DNA of 64,000 nt from Burkholderia arboris (GCF_902499125.1 NZ_CABVPX010000006.1:124001-188000), one strand, 5' to 3'; shown: positions 32,132 through 41,464, counted from the stretch's first letter. A program made the numbers and translations. Notes: generated by a model from the letters alone, not told the origin.

Positions 32132-32677
32132 TCACGCGGGCCACCGGGACGACGAGAAGAAATCGGTCCATGCGCCGTTGTGCCACGCGCCCTCGGTATG
32201 CTCCACCGACAGCGCACCGGCCGCGAGCATCGTCCGCTCCGCGAACGAGATCGTGCGCCGCGTCACATGCGCGGCCAGCCCGACGCCGTTCTCGCGCTGC
32301 TTCAGCGCGCCGTGGCCCTCGGGCGCATCGCCACGCATCCTGCCGAGCGCACCGCACAATGCGCCGACGTAACCGCCGACGAGCGGCACACCGATCCACA
32401 CGTGCGGCGAATGCAGCCCACCCAGGTCGAGCAGCGCGGCTCCGGCAAGCCCGGCGAGCGCGCCGATGGCCACGCCTTCCAGCGCACCGATGCGGCCCGG
32501 CCGCGCGGCGGTGTCTGCACAGGCATCGCCACCGAGCCGGAACAGCGCGTGCTGGCCAGGCGGATCGAGAAAGAAAACCTTGACGTCGTCACGCTGCATG
32601 ACGTGGCCGCGCAGTTGCTCCGCGCAGCGTTCCGCCTGCTCGAGCCGCGAAAATCGGCCCGCGATGATGATGTCCAT
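32132..32677 (-). CDS. Glycine-rich membrane-associated stress-type protein
   Basis: A 181-residue protein. It begins MDIIIAGRFSRLEQAERCAEQL, like the ferredoxin-fold N-terminus of GsiB/YflT-type general stress proteins that modulate trans-acting residues, and continues with a glycine-zipper region (about 63-115: GALEGVAIGALAGLAGAAL, then GVPLVGGYVGALCGALGRM) able to cross or span a membrane, then a cytosolic tail. AGGAGGG precedes the ATG at 32677. Function unknown; it lies between BON and DUF4142 genes on the same strand. Confidence 0.75.
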   Translation of the reverse strand: MDIIIAGRFSRLEQAERCAEQLRGHVMQRDDVKVFFLDPPGQHALFRLGGDACADTAARPGRIGALEGVAIGALAGLAGAALLDLGGLHSPHVWIGVPLVGGYVGALCGALGRMRGDAPEGHGALKQRENGVGLAAHVTRRTISFAERTMLAAGALSVEHTEGAWHNGAWTDFFSSSRWPA

Positions 32678-32757
32678 GTCGCGCCCTCCTGCCCGGCGAC
32701 ACGCCGGGCCGCGGGCGCGCGACGCCCGCTCGGCCTGGCGCTGCCCCGCGCATCCCG

Positions 32758-33171
32758 TTACTTCCGGCGGATCTGCAGCCTGTCGCGCACGCCGCTCACG
32801 CCGTCGACGTCGTGCGCGACGCGGAGCGCGGTCGCACGTTGTCGCTCGTCGGGCACGCTGCCCGTGAGTTCGGCGACGCGATGGCGAACCTGGACATCGA
32901 TGTCGCCGGACGCCAGCCCGCGTTCAGCGACGAGCGCCGCCCTCACACGGGACGCGAGCGTCGCGTCGCGGATCTGGCCGCCGACCGCCGACGCCTGGTT
33001 CGCGAGCTTCGCGCCGAAGCCTTCCTCGGCCGATGCCTGGCCGGGTGCCGCCGCGAACCCTGCACACGACAGCATCAGCATGCTCGCGATCGACACGACC
33101 GGCGTCATGCGCTTCGGTCGAGCTGGTTCGCGGCTCGTGCCGTCGCGCCGCATGGTTTTCGTTGCATCCAT
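32758..33171 (-). CDS. BON-domain exported protein
   Basis: A 137-residue protein with a long signal peptide (cleavage expected after GQASA near residue 49) and one BON domain (about 67-135: DATLASRVRAALVAERGLASGDIDVQVRHRVAELTGSVPDERQRATALRVAHDVDGVSGVRD region). BON proteins bind phospholipid or stabilise the envelope; OsmY is the best-known relative. AAAGGAGG lies six bases before the ATG at 33171. It follows the hybrid kinase gene by 32 bases on the same strand. Confidence 0.9.
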   Translation of the reverse strand: MDATKTMRRDGTSREPARPKRMTPVVSIASMLMLSCAGFAAAPGQASAEEGFGAKLANQASAVGGQIRDATLASRVRAALVAERGLASGDIDVQVRHRVAELTGSVPDERQRATALRVAHDVDGVSGVRDRLQIRRK

Positions 33172-33203
33172 CGGGCCTCCTTTGCTCCAGTGTGACCGGG
33201 CGC

Positions 33204-35177
33204 TCAGCCGCGCCCTTTCCCGCCGTGCACATCGTCCGGCGCGACGTCGACGATCACGCTCGCGAGCGTCGGCATGTCGACCGGCTTGCACAGATACGCG
33301 TCGAAGCCGGCGGCCATTACGCGATGGCGGTCGGCGTTGCCGGCATGCGCGGTGACGGCAACGACCGGCAGATGCCCGCCGCCGTCCGGCAAATGGCGGA
33401 TGCGGTCGAGCAGCCAGAAACCGTCGCCGTCCGGCATCGCGAGATCCGACAGCACGACGCTCGGCGGATGCCGTGCCACCGCATCGAGCGCGTCGTGTCC
33501 CGATTGCGCGGTCGACACCTGTGCACCCATCGTTTCGAGCGCCACGGCGAGGCTCGCGCGCGAGCTGGCGTCGTCGTCGACGACGAGCACGCGCTGGCCG
33601 TCGAGCGTCAGCGTGTCCGAGGCCCCAGCGGGGCGCGCGAAATTCCCGGCCGGATCGTCGGTGTCCCAGCCGGCCGGCAGCGTGACCGTCACGGTCGTCC
33701 CGCGCCCGGCGCCCTCGCTCGTCGCGACGACGTCGCCGCCGTGCAACTGCGCGATGTTGCGCACGATCGACAGGCCGAGGCCCAGCCCGCGTTTCGGCGA
33801 CGCGAACGCGCCCTCGGGCCGGCTGAATGTCTCGAACAGGTGCGGCAGGTATTCCGGCGCAATGCCTTGCCCCGTGTCGGCGACCGACAGCCGCACACGC
33901 TCGCCCGCCCGCGTCAGCGACACGGTGATGCGTCCGCCTGGCGGCGTGAACTTGATCGCGTTCGACAGCAGGTTGGACAGCACCTGACGCACGCGCTCGC
34001 CGTCGGCCGGAATCACGCAGGTCGGCATCGCATGCTCGGTCGACAGCTCGAGCCCGTTCGCCTGCGCCGTTGCGTCGAGTTCGCGCGCGGCATCGCCCAC
34101 GACCCGCACGAGATCGACCGGCACGCGTTCGAGGCGCAGCCGGCCCGTCGCGAGCGACGACGCGTCGAGCAGGTCGGCGACCATGAGCGACAGCGACCGC
34201 GCGCTGCGATCGATTGCGTCGACCGCCTGTTCGGCGAGCCCGTGACCGTCGACGTTGCGCAGCACCTCGACCCAGCCGTAGATCACGTTCAACGGTGTGC
34301 GCAGTTCGTGCGACACCGTGGCCAGCAACTCGTCCTTGAGCCGGTTCGACGCGTCGGCCTGCATGCGCGCATCGCGTGCGCGGCGCAGGTCGCGCCGCTC
34401 GCCGCGGCGGCGTTCGCGCGCTTCGCGCAGCGTCATCGACAGGCCCGTGCAGTTGCCGTGCGCATCGACGATCGGCGAAGCAGCGAAGGTGGCGCGGAAC
34501 CGGCCGCCGCCGCTGCGCACGCACAGCACGTCGAGGGGGCCGACCGGCGCCTGCATGTCGGCGAACGACACCGGCACCGGATACCGCCGCAACCAGCGCG
34601 GCGCGATCATCGTGGCGACGTCGCGCCCGGCGGCCTGCGCCGCGTCGATGCCGAAGATCCGCCGGGCAGCCGGATTCCAGCTCGTGATCCGCCGCGCGGC
34701 ATCGACGCCGACGATCGCATCGGGCGACGCGTCGACCACCCGGCGCAACACACTGTCGTCCGGCACGCGCGCGGCGGGCACGGGTTCGCGATGCGGCGCG
34801 CGTTCGGCGTCGTCGCCGTCGTCATCGATGGCATGCAGGCGATCGTCCGCCAGCAGCGGCTTCACGGTCATCACGAGCACGCACTCGGCGAAACCGGTCG
34901 CGACGAACGTGCCGGCGTGCACGAGCAGCGCGGCCGGCGGGATATCGCGCCACCACAGCGTGCCGATCACGGCCACGCTCGCGCCGATCGCGGCCAGGCC
35001 GCCGCCGAACGACGTCAGCCATGCGGCAACGGCCACGCCTGCATAGAAAGGCAGCGGCGCAAACGGCGCGTGCTCGCCGACGGCGCGAATCGCCCACGCC
35101 TGCAGCGCGGACGCCAGCCCGACGGCCAGCACGACCCATGCACCCTGCCGTAACAGCTCACGGGTCAGGTTCCTCAT
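33204..35177 (-). CDS. Hybrid sensor histidine kinase/response regulator
   Basis: The 657-residue protein has several membrane helices at the N-terminus (about 12-105), a PAS domain (about 140-255: VVDASPDAIVGVDAARRITSWNPAARRIFG), a HisKA domain with His290 in TVSHELRTPLN, a HATPase domain (LSNLLSNAIKFTP, DTGQGIAPE, GLGLSIV) and a C-terminal receiver with phospho-acceptor Asp578 (VLSDLAMPDGDG). No separate regulator gene is adjacent, so output may be through a histidine phosphotransferase or the receiver itself. AAGGA precedes the ATG at 35177. It heads the minus-strand stress group; a divergent sigma-54 activator lies 430 bases away. Confidence 0.93.
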   Translation of the reverse strand: MRNLTRELLRQGAWVVLAVGLASALQAWAIRAVGEHAPFAPLPFYAGVAVAAWLTSFGGGLAAIGASVAVIGTLWWRDIPPAALLVHAGTFVATGFAECVLVMTVKPLLADDRLHAIDDDGDDAERAPHREPVPAARVPDDSVLRRVVDASPDAIVGVDAARRITSWNPAARRIFGIDAAQAAGRDVATMIAPRWLRRYPVPVSFADMQAPVGPLDVLCVRSGGGRFRATFAASPIVDAHGNCTGLSMTLREARERRRGERRDLRRARDARMQADASNRLKDELLATVSHELRTPLNVIYGWVEVLRNVDGHGLAEQAVDAIDRSARSLSLMVADLLDASSLATGRLRLERVPVDLVRVVGDAARELDATAQANGLELSTEHAMPTCVIPADGERVRQVLSNLLSNAIKFTPPGGRITVSLTRAGERVRLSVADTGQGIAPEYLPHLFETFSRPEGAFASPKRGLGLGLSIVRNIAQLHGGDVVATSEGAGRGTTVTVTLPAGWDTDDPAGNFARPAGASDTLTLDGQRVLVVDDDASSRASLAVALETMGAQVSTAQSGHDALDAVARHPPSVVLSDLAMPDGDGFWLLDRIRHLPDGGGHLPVVAVTAHAGNADRHRVMAAGFDAYLCKPVDMPTLASVIVDVAPDDVHGGKGRG

Positions 35178-35613
35178 CGCATCCTTGCCTCGCGCCGGCT
35201 CCCGTCGCACGGCGTCACGCCGTGTGTCGGCCATCCGGCATGCCGTCGAGCGTGCCGGGCGGGCTTGGTGGCATCAGCAAACGCTATGCCCGGCGCGGGC
35301 GCCAAATGGCCGGACGGTGCGTCGCGCCGGTTGTCCGTCGGGGCAAGGAAAGGCCTGCAGCGATCGACGGCGCCGGCCCTCCCGGCGCAATGCGGCCGTG
35401 ACCGGCTTTTTCATCGGGTCTCTGTAAAAACGCACCGGTACGGCTCCGTACGCGAAAAGACCGATGGACGCCCTCTTCCGTCTCCGCCGCACACATTGGA
35501 ATTTTCTATACAGCGGCACCTTCGCGGTCGTTTCGCTGTCGATGATAAATATTGCAATGAACGGAACGTGCGATGCCGATTTTCAAAACGGCCCGCCGTT
35601 CCCCCCGATACCG
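35178..35613. other. 436-base intergenic region between hybrid kinase and sigma-54 activator
   Basis: The first half is G+C-rich and shows nothing. From about 35400 the DNA turns A+T-rich, with TTTTTCATCGG, CTGTAAAAACG and TTTTCTATACAG stretches that look like promoter DNA for the activator gene. No operator repeat or canonical -24/-12 element was found. Confidence 0.4.
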
Positions 35614-36588
35614 ATGGTTGAAACCGCAAACCGGTCGAAGCAACGCGCAGACGGACGCCGGCTGTCCGGCCGTTCCGCCGCAATGCGCATGCTGATCGGC
35701 CGCATCGAGAAGATCGCGCCGACCCGCGCCAGCGTGATGATTGCCGGCGAAAGCGGGGTCGGGAAGGATATCGTCGCGCGCCGGCTGCACGATCTCAGTG
35801 CGCGGCGCGATGGCCCGTTCGTGCCCGTGAACTGCGGCGCGATCCCGCCCGATATTGCCGAGTCGCAACTGTTCGGGCACGAGAAAGGCAGTTTCACCGG
35901 CGCGATCGCGCAGCGGGAAGGATTCTTCGAAGCTGCACGCGGCGGCACGCTGCTGCTCGACGAGATCGCGGAAATGCCCGCGGCGCTGCAGGTGAAGCTG
36001 CTGCGGGCGATCGAGTCGAATGCGATCGTGCGGGTGGGCGGCACCGAGCCGATTCCGCTCGACGTGCGCATCGTGTCGGCCACCCGCCACAACCCGGCCG
36101 AAGCTGTGCGCGACGGCCGGCTGCGCGAGGATCTGTTCTACCGGCTCGCCGCGTTCGCGCTCTATGTGCCGCCGTTGCGCCAGCGCGACGGCGACGTCGA
36201 GACGATCGCGCAGGAGTTCGTCGAGTCGCTGAACGCGCGGCACCGCTCGCACAAACGGCTGACCGACGCGGCGATCGCGGCGTTGCGCGCGTACCCGTGG
36301 CCCGGCAACGTGCGCGAGCTGCACAACGCGATCGAGCGCGCGTACATCCTGTCGGACGACGGCATCGACGTCGCGTTGCCGAAGCAGACGATACCGCCCG
36401 ACCGCACGTCGGAGAGCGCGATGGCGCTGCCGCTCGGCGCGACGCTGCATCATGCGCAGCAGCGCTTCATCGCGGCGACGCTGCGCCATTTCGACGGCAA
36501 CAAGCCGCGCGCGGCGAAGGCGCTCGGCATCAGCCTGAAGACGCTCTACAACCGGCTCGCGCTGATGCGCGACGGCGGCCGCTCCTGA
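35614..36588 (+). CDS. Sigma-54-dependent transcriptional activator without a sensor domain
   Basis: The 324-residue protein is essentially an AAA+ domain (about 25-255: Walker A GESGVGKD, GSFTGA loop that contacts sigma-54, Walker B GGTLLLDEIAEM, and the R-finger region LREDLFYRL) plus a Fis-type HTH (about 270-320: AQQRFIAATLRHFDGNKPRAA, then LGISLKTLYNRLALM). The usual GAFTGA is GSFTGA, a variant found in some members. There is no receiver, PAS or GAF domain, as in PspF-like enhancer-binding proteins. The start is uncertain: an ATG at 35464 is in frame, but the DNA before 35614 has codon use and A+T content foreign to these genes. Confidence 0.88.
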   Translation: MVETANRSKQRADGRRLSGRSAAMRMLIGRIEKIAPTRASVMIAGESGVGKDIVARRLHDLSARRDGPFVPVNCGAIPPDIAESQLFGHEKGSFTGAIAQREGFFEAARGGTLLLDEIAEMPAALQVKLLRAIESNAIVRVGGTEPIPLDVRIVSATRHNPAEAVRDGRLREDLFYRLAAFALYVPPLRQRDGDVETIAQEFVESLNARHRSHKRLTDAAIAALRAYPWPGNVRELHNAIERAYILSDDGIDVALPKQTIPPDRTSESAMALPLGATLHHAQQRFIAATLRHFDGNKPRAAKALGISLKTLYNRLALMRDGGRS

Positions 36589-36618
36589 GCGGCGCGGCCG
36601 CGCCCCCGCCTGGCCGCG

Positions 36619-38418
36619 TTACGCGACCTTGAACTGCCCGACCGTCGTCGCCAGCGCATTCGCCTGGGACTGCAGCGCCGTGGCGGCAGCGGTCGACTGT
36701 TCGACGAGCGCCGCGTTCTGCTGGACCATTTCGTCGAGCTGCGTCACCGCGCGGTTCACTTCCTGGATGCCGCGCGTCTGTTCGTTCGCCGCGTGCGTGA
36801 TCTCGGAGATGATGGTCGTCACGTTCGACACGTTGGACACGATCTCGCGCATCGTGTCGCCGGCCTGGCGCACCTGCCCGGACCCGGCCGACACGCTCGC
36901 GACCGTCGATTCGACGAGCACCTTCACTTCGCGCGCGGCCTGTGCGCTGCGTTGCGCGAGGCTGCGCACCTCCTGCGCGACGACCGCGAAGCCGCGGCCC
37001 TGCTCGCCTGCGCGTGCCGCTTCGACGGCCGCGTTCAGCGCGAGGATGTTGGTCTGGAACGCGATCCCGTCGATCACACCGATGATGTCGCCGATCCGGC
37101 CCGACGCTTCCTCGATCTTCTCCATCGTCGCGACGACGTCCGACACGACCACGCCGCCGTGCGACGCGATCCGCGACGCGGCCGCCGCGCGTTCGTCGGC
37201 CTGGCCGGCGGCTGCCGCGGACTGGCCGACGGTCGCGGTGATCTCTTCCATCGATGCCGCCGTTTCCTCGAGGCTCGCCGCTGCCGATTCGGTGCGCGAC
37301 GACAGGTCCTGGTTGCCCGCCGCGATCTCGTTCGCGGCCGTGCGCACCGATTCGCTGGCGTCGCGGATCTGGCGCATCACGTCGTTCAGCTTGTCGACGA
37401 AGCTGTTGAACGAGCGCGCGATGTCGGCCACTTCGTCGCGGCCGTCCGCCGGCAGGCGGTGCGTCAGGTCGCCTGCGCCCGAGCCGATCTCGGCCATCGC
37501 CTGGCGCACCTGCGACAGGCGGCGGAATGCGGTGGCGGTGATCGCGCCGATGATCAGCGACGCGATACCGACGATCACGACCAGCGTGATCAGCGACGCG
37601 GTCAGCAGCGAGCGCATCCCGGCCGTTGCCTCGGTCTTGTCGAGCAGCACCAGCGCGTACCAGTCGGTGCCCGGCACGGGTTTCGCACGCACCAGCTTCG
37701 CGTCCCCGCCGACGCTCACCTCGACCGGCGCGCTCGCGGCTGCGATCGATGCGGCGCCCAGCGTGCCGAGTTCGGGCGACACGTCGGCCACCGGCTTCAG
37801 CGTGAGCTTCGCGTCCGGATGCGCGACGACGTGCCCGCTGCTGTCGATCAACATCCCGAAGCTCGCAGGCGTCGGGCGGATCGACTTCACGTTGGCGATC
37901 ACGGTGTCCATCGAGACGTCCGCGGCGACGACGCCTTTCAGCGTGCCGTCTTTCAGGATCGGTACCGCGAACGTGACGACGAGGTTGCCCGTGCCGGCAT
38001 CGACGTAAGGCGGCGTGACGACCGGCTTGCCGGCCTGCGCGGCCTGCTTGTACCACGGGCGGCCGGTCGGGTCGTAGTCGGGCGGGATACCGGTCGGGTC
38101 GGAGAAGTGGAACGCCTTGTCGGCGTACCCCGCATAGACGTTCGTGAAGCCGCCGGCCGTGGCCATCTGCTTGAACACCGGCAGCGGATCGGGCGCGAGC
38201 GCCGCATCCTGCAGCGACGCGATCATCCGGCTGCGGGTGGCGACCCAGTCGGCGATCCCGACCACGTGGCCGCTCGCGACGGAGGTCAGGTTGCGGTCGA
38301 TCGCGTCGTCGTTGTACGAGTGCGCGATGAAATAGTTGATCAGCGTGGTGGCGGCGAGCGCGAATACGACAATGGCGACGCACGCAGCAAGGATGCGGGC
38401 GCGAATGGACGAGAGCAT
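36619..38418 (-). CDS. Methyl-accepting chemotaxis protein with dCache sensor domain
   Basis: A 599-residue chemoreceptor. First membrane helix at about 8-30, a periplasmic double-Cache region (about 35-270: [36 protein letters not shown] and [20 protein letters not shown]), second helix about 285-308, HAMP, and the cytoplasmic signalling domain with the hairpin tip [43 protein letters not shown]. dCache receptors sense amino acids, organic acids or polyamines; the WxxxRxWY-like [10 protein letters not shown] stretch is typical of amino-acid binders. I chose ATG 38418. No che genes are near, so it must join chemotaxis proteins encoded elsewhere. Confidence 0.93.
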   Translation of the reverse strand: MLSSIRARILAACVAIVVFALAATTLINYFIAHSYNDDAIDRNLTSVASGHVVGIADWVATRSRMIASLQDAALAPDPLPVFKQMATAGGFTNVYAGYADKAFHFSDPTGIPPDYDPTGRPWYKQAAQAGKPVVTPPYVDAGTGNLVVTFAVPILKDGTLKGVVAADVSMDTVIANVKSIRPTPASFGMLIDSSGHVVAHPDAKLTLKPVADVSPELGTLGAASIAAASAPVEVSVGGDAKLVRAKPVPGTDWYALVLLDKTEATAGMRSLLTASLITLVVIVGIASLIIGAITATAFRRLSQVRQAMAEIGSGAGDLTHRLPADGRDEVADIARSFNSFVDKLNDVMRQIRDASESVRTAANEIAAGNQDLSSRTESAAASLEETAASMEEITATVGQSAAAAGQADERAAAASRIASHGGVVVSDVVATMEKIEEASGRIGDIIGVIDGIAFQTNILALNAAVEAARAGEQGRGFAVVAQEVRSLAQRSAQAAREVKVLVESTVASVSAGSGQVRQAGDTMREIVSNVSNVTTIISEITHAANEQTRGIQEVNRAVTQLDEMVQQNAALVEQSTAAATALQSQANALATTVGQFKVA

Positions 38419-38607
38419 GGCAACGACTCGGTAAGGGAGCGCGAACGCCCGGTGGACCAATTCACCGGGTAAACGGCACGCGCGCCGCTTACTTGAGGTC
38501 GTTGTGACAATTCAGTGAAACGTATGACGAAAGACGTTGACGGCCGTCAGCGGATCGTCAGGATGGCCGGGCCTGCGGGCCCATCGGGCACCGGGCCCGG
38601 CCCCTCC

Positions 38608-38862
38608 TCACAGACGATGGCTCGGTCGCGGATCGGCGTCCGTGGGCGCGGCACCGGCCTGCGTGTCGGCGTCGAAATCGTCCCGCTGGCGCATCCGTTC
38701 GCGCAGGTTCCGGATCGCGAACACGTGGATGTAGTCGTGCACGCGCGCCCCGGACGACAGGGCGCGCACTTCATCGTCGAGCATCGCACGCAACTGATCC
38801 GCGCCGATCGCGCGCTGTTCGGCGGCTTCCTTGAGTGAATCGAGCAAATTGTCCTTGGACAT
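38608..38862 (-). CDS. DUF3562 small protein
   Basis: An 84-residue cytoplasmic protein of the DUF3562 family. AGGAG sits seven bases before the ATG. The helical first half (KEAAEQRAIGADQLRAMLDDEVRAL) is followed by SSGARVHDYIHVFAIRNLRERMRQR, the conserved part of the family, which consists of short Burkholderia proteins of unknown function, and by a disordered tail. Family members often accompany stress and universal stress protein genes, as here. Confidence 0.85.
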   Translation of the reverse strand: MSKDNLLDSLKEAAEQRAIGADQLRAMLDDEVRALSSGARVHDYIHVFAIRNLRERMRQRDDFDADTQAGAAPTDADPRPSHRL

Positions 38863-39409
38863 CGACGGACTCCTGACAGTCGAGGAATAGAAAAAATGAC
38901 GGTACTGGAAGCTTAAAGACGGGTCGGCCGCGCGGCGTGCGATGCGCCGGCGCGAGTTTGCGCGCGATCAACGGCACGTTGCGTGCCGCCGTGCCGGTCC
39001 GTCCCCGAACCGGCCGCGCATGATTCGCGGCGCAAACTGCCCGCGAACGAGACTGGAGATCCTGCCACGCCACCCCGGGGCGCGGCACCGGCGCCGGGCC
39101 GCGAATGGCGTGCCGGGCTGCGTCGATGCAGTGGGAAACTTAGACCGGCCGAAATCATGCGTCAAGCGACGCCCTGCGCACGCCGTTCATTCGTCGGAGC
39201 GAACGACCGAAGCGGGCGATCGACCGCCGCGCGTGTCAGCGGATTCCGATACGGGTCGCGCAATTTCCTGACAGCGACTTCAGCGCGCGCCGCTTGGCAG
39301 CGCGCCACCGCCACACGATACTGATCACATGAACGAGAGGTTCATACCGGGACATCGCCCAGCCGGCCATCGAGCCGGCACGCGGGGTCTCTGGCGCAGG
39401 AGACCAGCC
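38863..39409. other. 547-base region without a recognised gene
   Basis: Close to 38880-38920 an A-rich stretch (GAGGAATAGAAAAAATGACGG) is probably promoter DNA for the DUF3562 gene. The remainder is G+C-rich with arginine- and alanine-rich frames on both strands that lack ribosome-binding sites. Around 39320 the sequence ACTGATCACATGAAC is a poor FNR-box lookalike. Nothing firmer was found. Confidence 0.4.
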
Positions 39410-39844
39410 ATGGCACATCGCAACTTCACCGGCCGGGACGGCCAGCGGCGCGCGTCGGGCAACGCGCGCGCCCTGCCCGCCCGGACCGGGTCGGCCGGCA
39501 ACCGCCCGCCCGACGACCTCGACACCTTGCTCGCGCTCGCACGCGAGGCCGGGTTGCTCGTCACGCTCGACGGGCAGATCGGCCGCGAAAAGTACCAGAG
39601 CGTCGCGGGGTCGGTCCTCGCGTTGCAGCGATTCGCGGCGGCACTCTGCGCGCGAAACGCAGCCGACGCGCCGGCCGTATCGGAGCCACGCCGCAAGGCG
39701 CGCCCCGGCTGGCCGCACGCAAACCGTCTGCGCAGTCGCACGTGCAGCGCATGCGCGCCACTGCATGTCGTACGCCCGCGTTCGCGGGTACGGCGCGGCG
39801 CAGCCCGCCGTCACGACCTGCGATCGATTCTTCGTACCTGCTGA
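39410..39844 (+). CDS. Small protein of unknown function, C-terminal half possibly frameshifted
   Basis: The frame of 144 codons starts at an ATG with AGGAG eight bases upstream. Its first 85 residues look like a real protein: a disordered basic leader, then DDLDTLLALAREAGLLVTLDGQIGREKYQSVAGSVLALQRFAAALC, a compact helical segment. From about residue 90 the sequence turns into Arg/Ala/Pro-rich text with seven-fold reuse of rare patterns, as expected when reading an untranslated frame, so a frameshift or later mutation may have removed the original stop. No domain is recognised. Confidence 0.5.
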   Translation: MAHRNFTGRDGQRRASGNARALPARTGSAGNRPPDDLDTLLALAREAGLLVTLDGQIGREKYQSVAGSVLALQRFAAALCARNAADAPAVSEPRRKARPGWPHANRLRSRTCSACAPLHVVRPRSRVRRGAARRHDLRSILRTC

Positions 39845-40343
39845 ACGCGCAGGCAGCCAACGCGCGGCACGAGGCCGCGCGCACCGCGACGTCGCTGCCG
39901 CACGAATGCAGCACCGGTGTGCCTGCGTGCATCTTCACCGCGGTTCGTATCGACACGACCGCGCGCCATGACGCGCCGCGCCTTGCGGCCGCCCGTATAA
40001 AAAATCCTGCGGGGAAATGAATCCGACGGGGCCAGCCAGGCGGAAAGCGGACGGGGTGACTTGCACCCCGCCCGTCCTCCAAGGCAGCCATCGGCTGCCT
40101 ACCCTCGTGCCAGAGAGTTCCCGGTCGGATGACGCGCCGGACAAACGCGCGGCGCGGCTCCCGAAAATGATGTGACGGCGTCGAATGCGACGAGGATCGT
40201 CGCGCGCGGCATGCGCGGTCGTCGTCGCACCTGCACGACAGACCGGCTGCGTCGCCGGATGTTCCGTCACTGTCTCACGCGATGTGCGTGCCGTTTCTGA
40301 TGCAGGTCAATCCAACCCCGCTTCGCTCGCATCGACGCGCGAT
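39845..40343. other. 499-base intergenic region with a structured element
   Basis: Apart from the multi-stem element at 40021-40130 described separately, it contains a TATAAAAAATCC stretch at about 39995-40010 that on the minus strand reads as a T-run, and G+C-rich sequence with no supported gene. The 3' part is the downstream flank of the universal stress protein gene. Confidence 0.4.
40021..40130. ncRNA. Candidate structured RNA with closing stem and two inner hairpins
   Basis: ATCCGAC (40021-40027) pairs with GTCGGAT (40124-40130), extended by three more pairs across one bulged G. Inside are a hairpin with GGGGTG (40053-40058) against CACCCC (40064-40069), extended by GGAC/GTCC around an internal loop, and a 7-bp hairpin GGCAGCC/GGCTGCC (40083-40099) with a 3-base loop. 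Three nested, near-perfect stems in 110 bases of non-coding DNA suggest an RNA with a three-way junction. I could not match it to a known riboswitch, tRNA or sRNA class, and the strand is undecided. Confidence 0.4.
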
Positions 40344-41279
40344 TCACCCGGCGCCGCGCACCAGCAGCACGGGCACCTGTGCGAGGTGCGCCACGCGCCG
40401 CGCCACGCTGCCGATCAGCCAGGCAGCGATGCCGCGGCGGCCATGCGTGCCGACCACCAGCAGCTCCGCGCGCCAGTGCACGGCATCGCGCATCAGCGCA
40501 TGGGCCACGTCGTCGCTGGTCGGATGCGTTTCGACGACGCCGCGCTTGGTTGGATTCCCGGTCGCATGGAACAGCGGGCCGATCTTCGCGAGCGCATCCT
40601 CGCCCTCCGCGCGGTAGGCGTCCTCGAGCGCGCGCACCGGCACGACATCGGTCAGACGAACCGCGCGATCGATCACGTACGCCGCATACAGCAGCGTCGT
40701 CGGCGCGGCGAACCCGAGCCCGACGTGCACCGCGTGCAGCGACGGCTCGCTGCCGTCGACCGCGAACATCAGCCGCTGCAGCGTGCCGTCCGACGGCCGC
40801 GCATAGGCGGCCGGCACGATCAGCAACGCGCAGCGCGCACGTTTGGTCAGCGTGTCCGACATCGCGCCTTCGACGAGCCGCAACAGCCCGTGATGCGGAT
40901 TCGCACCGACCACCAGTACGTCCGCGTGCCACGTCGACGTATCGTTCACCAGCGCATCGGCAACCGTGCCACCCGTGACCGACGTATCGACGATGACCTG
41001 CTCGACCTCGACGCCGCTGTCGGCGAACAGCGCAGCGATTTTCGCGCTGATGGCCTGCGCTTCGCGTGTCATGTCCTCGCGTGCGGATGTCAGCAACGCG
41101 TCGATGCGCGGAATGTCGGGCAGGACGAGACGCGGGTTGTCGATCGCGCAGACGATGCGCAATCGCATGCCCGGGCGTATCAGCGTGCGCGCATAGTGCG
41201 CGGCGGACAGGGATTCCGGCGTCGAATCGACGGCCAGCGCGATCCGCGCGAGCGTCGGGATGGACTGGGCAGGCTGCAT
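40344..41279 (-). CDS. Tandem universal stress protein
   Basis: The 311-residue protein contains two UspA domains: about residues 1-150 (IPTLARIALAVDSTPESLSAAHYA, and DVLVVGANPHHGLLRLVEGAMSDTL with the SVT-like KRARCALLIVP end) and 163-311 (LQRLMFAVDGSEPSLHAVH, and ELLVVGTHGRRGIAAWLIGSVARRVA). The ATP-binding G-x2-G-x9-GS motif is intact in the second domain (GTHGRRG...GSVAR) and weaker in the first. GGAGG lies eight bases before ATG 41279. An FNR/Anr-like box at 41451-41464 lies 172 bases upstream, as expected for oxygen-limited induction. Confidence 0.92.
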   Translation of the reverse strand: MQPAQSIPTLARIALAVDSTPESLSAAHYARTLIRPGMRLRIVCAIDNPRLVLPDIPRIDALLTSAREDMTREAQAISAKIAALFADSGVEVEQVIVDTSVTGGTVADALVNDTSTWHADVLVVGANPHHGLLRLVEGAMSDTLTKRARCALLIVPAAYARPSDGTLQRLMFAVDGSEPSLHAVHVGLGFAAPTTLLYAAYVIDRAVRLTDVVPVRALEDAYRAEGEDALAKIGPLFHATGNPTKRGVVETHPTSDDVAHALMRDAVHWRAELLVVGTHGRRGIAAWLIGSVARRVAHLAQVPVLLVRGAG

Positions 41280-41450
41280 GGCGAAGGCCTCCGTGCGTGC
41301 GCGTCGTCGCCGGACGACGACGGGAGCTTCGCGCGGAAGCGGCGCGCGGCGGCCGGACAGGCGCCGCGATCGCAGGGATCGGCGGGATGCCACGCGAAGC
41401 GCGGACAAGCGATGCGTTCGTTCAGCATAGGTCGTCCGGCCCGTGCGTGC

Positions 41451-41464
41451 ATGATCGCGATCAA
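41451..41464. promoter_or_regulatory. FNR/Anr-like box upstream of tandem universal stress protein gene
   Basis: Read on the minus strand this is TTGATCGCGATCAT, matching the TTGAT-N4-ATCAA box at nine of ten defined bases. It is 172 bases upstream of the start codon, in the gap to the permease gene. A similar site precedes the second universal stress protein gene at 52709-52722. Confidence 0.5.

Noticed and set aside
35464..35613. N-terminal 50-codon extension of the sigma-54 activator
   Set aside because: Codons such as ATA, ACA, ATT and GCA dominate and the DNA looks like a promoter; a sensor domain is not formed by these residues.
40021..40130. The structured element as a tRNA gene because of its 7-bp closing stem
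   Set aside because: It is about 110 bases long, has no T-loop (GTTCGAATC-like) sequence, and the inner hairpins have 3- and 5-base loops.
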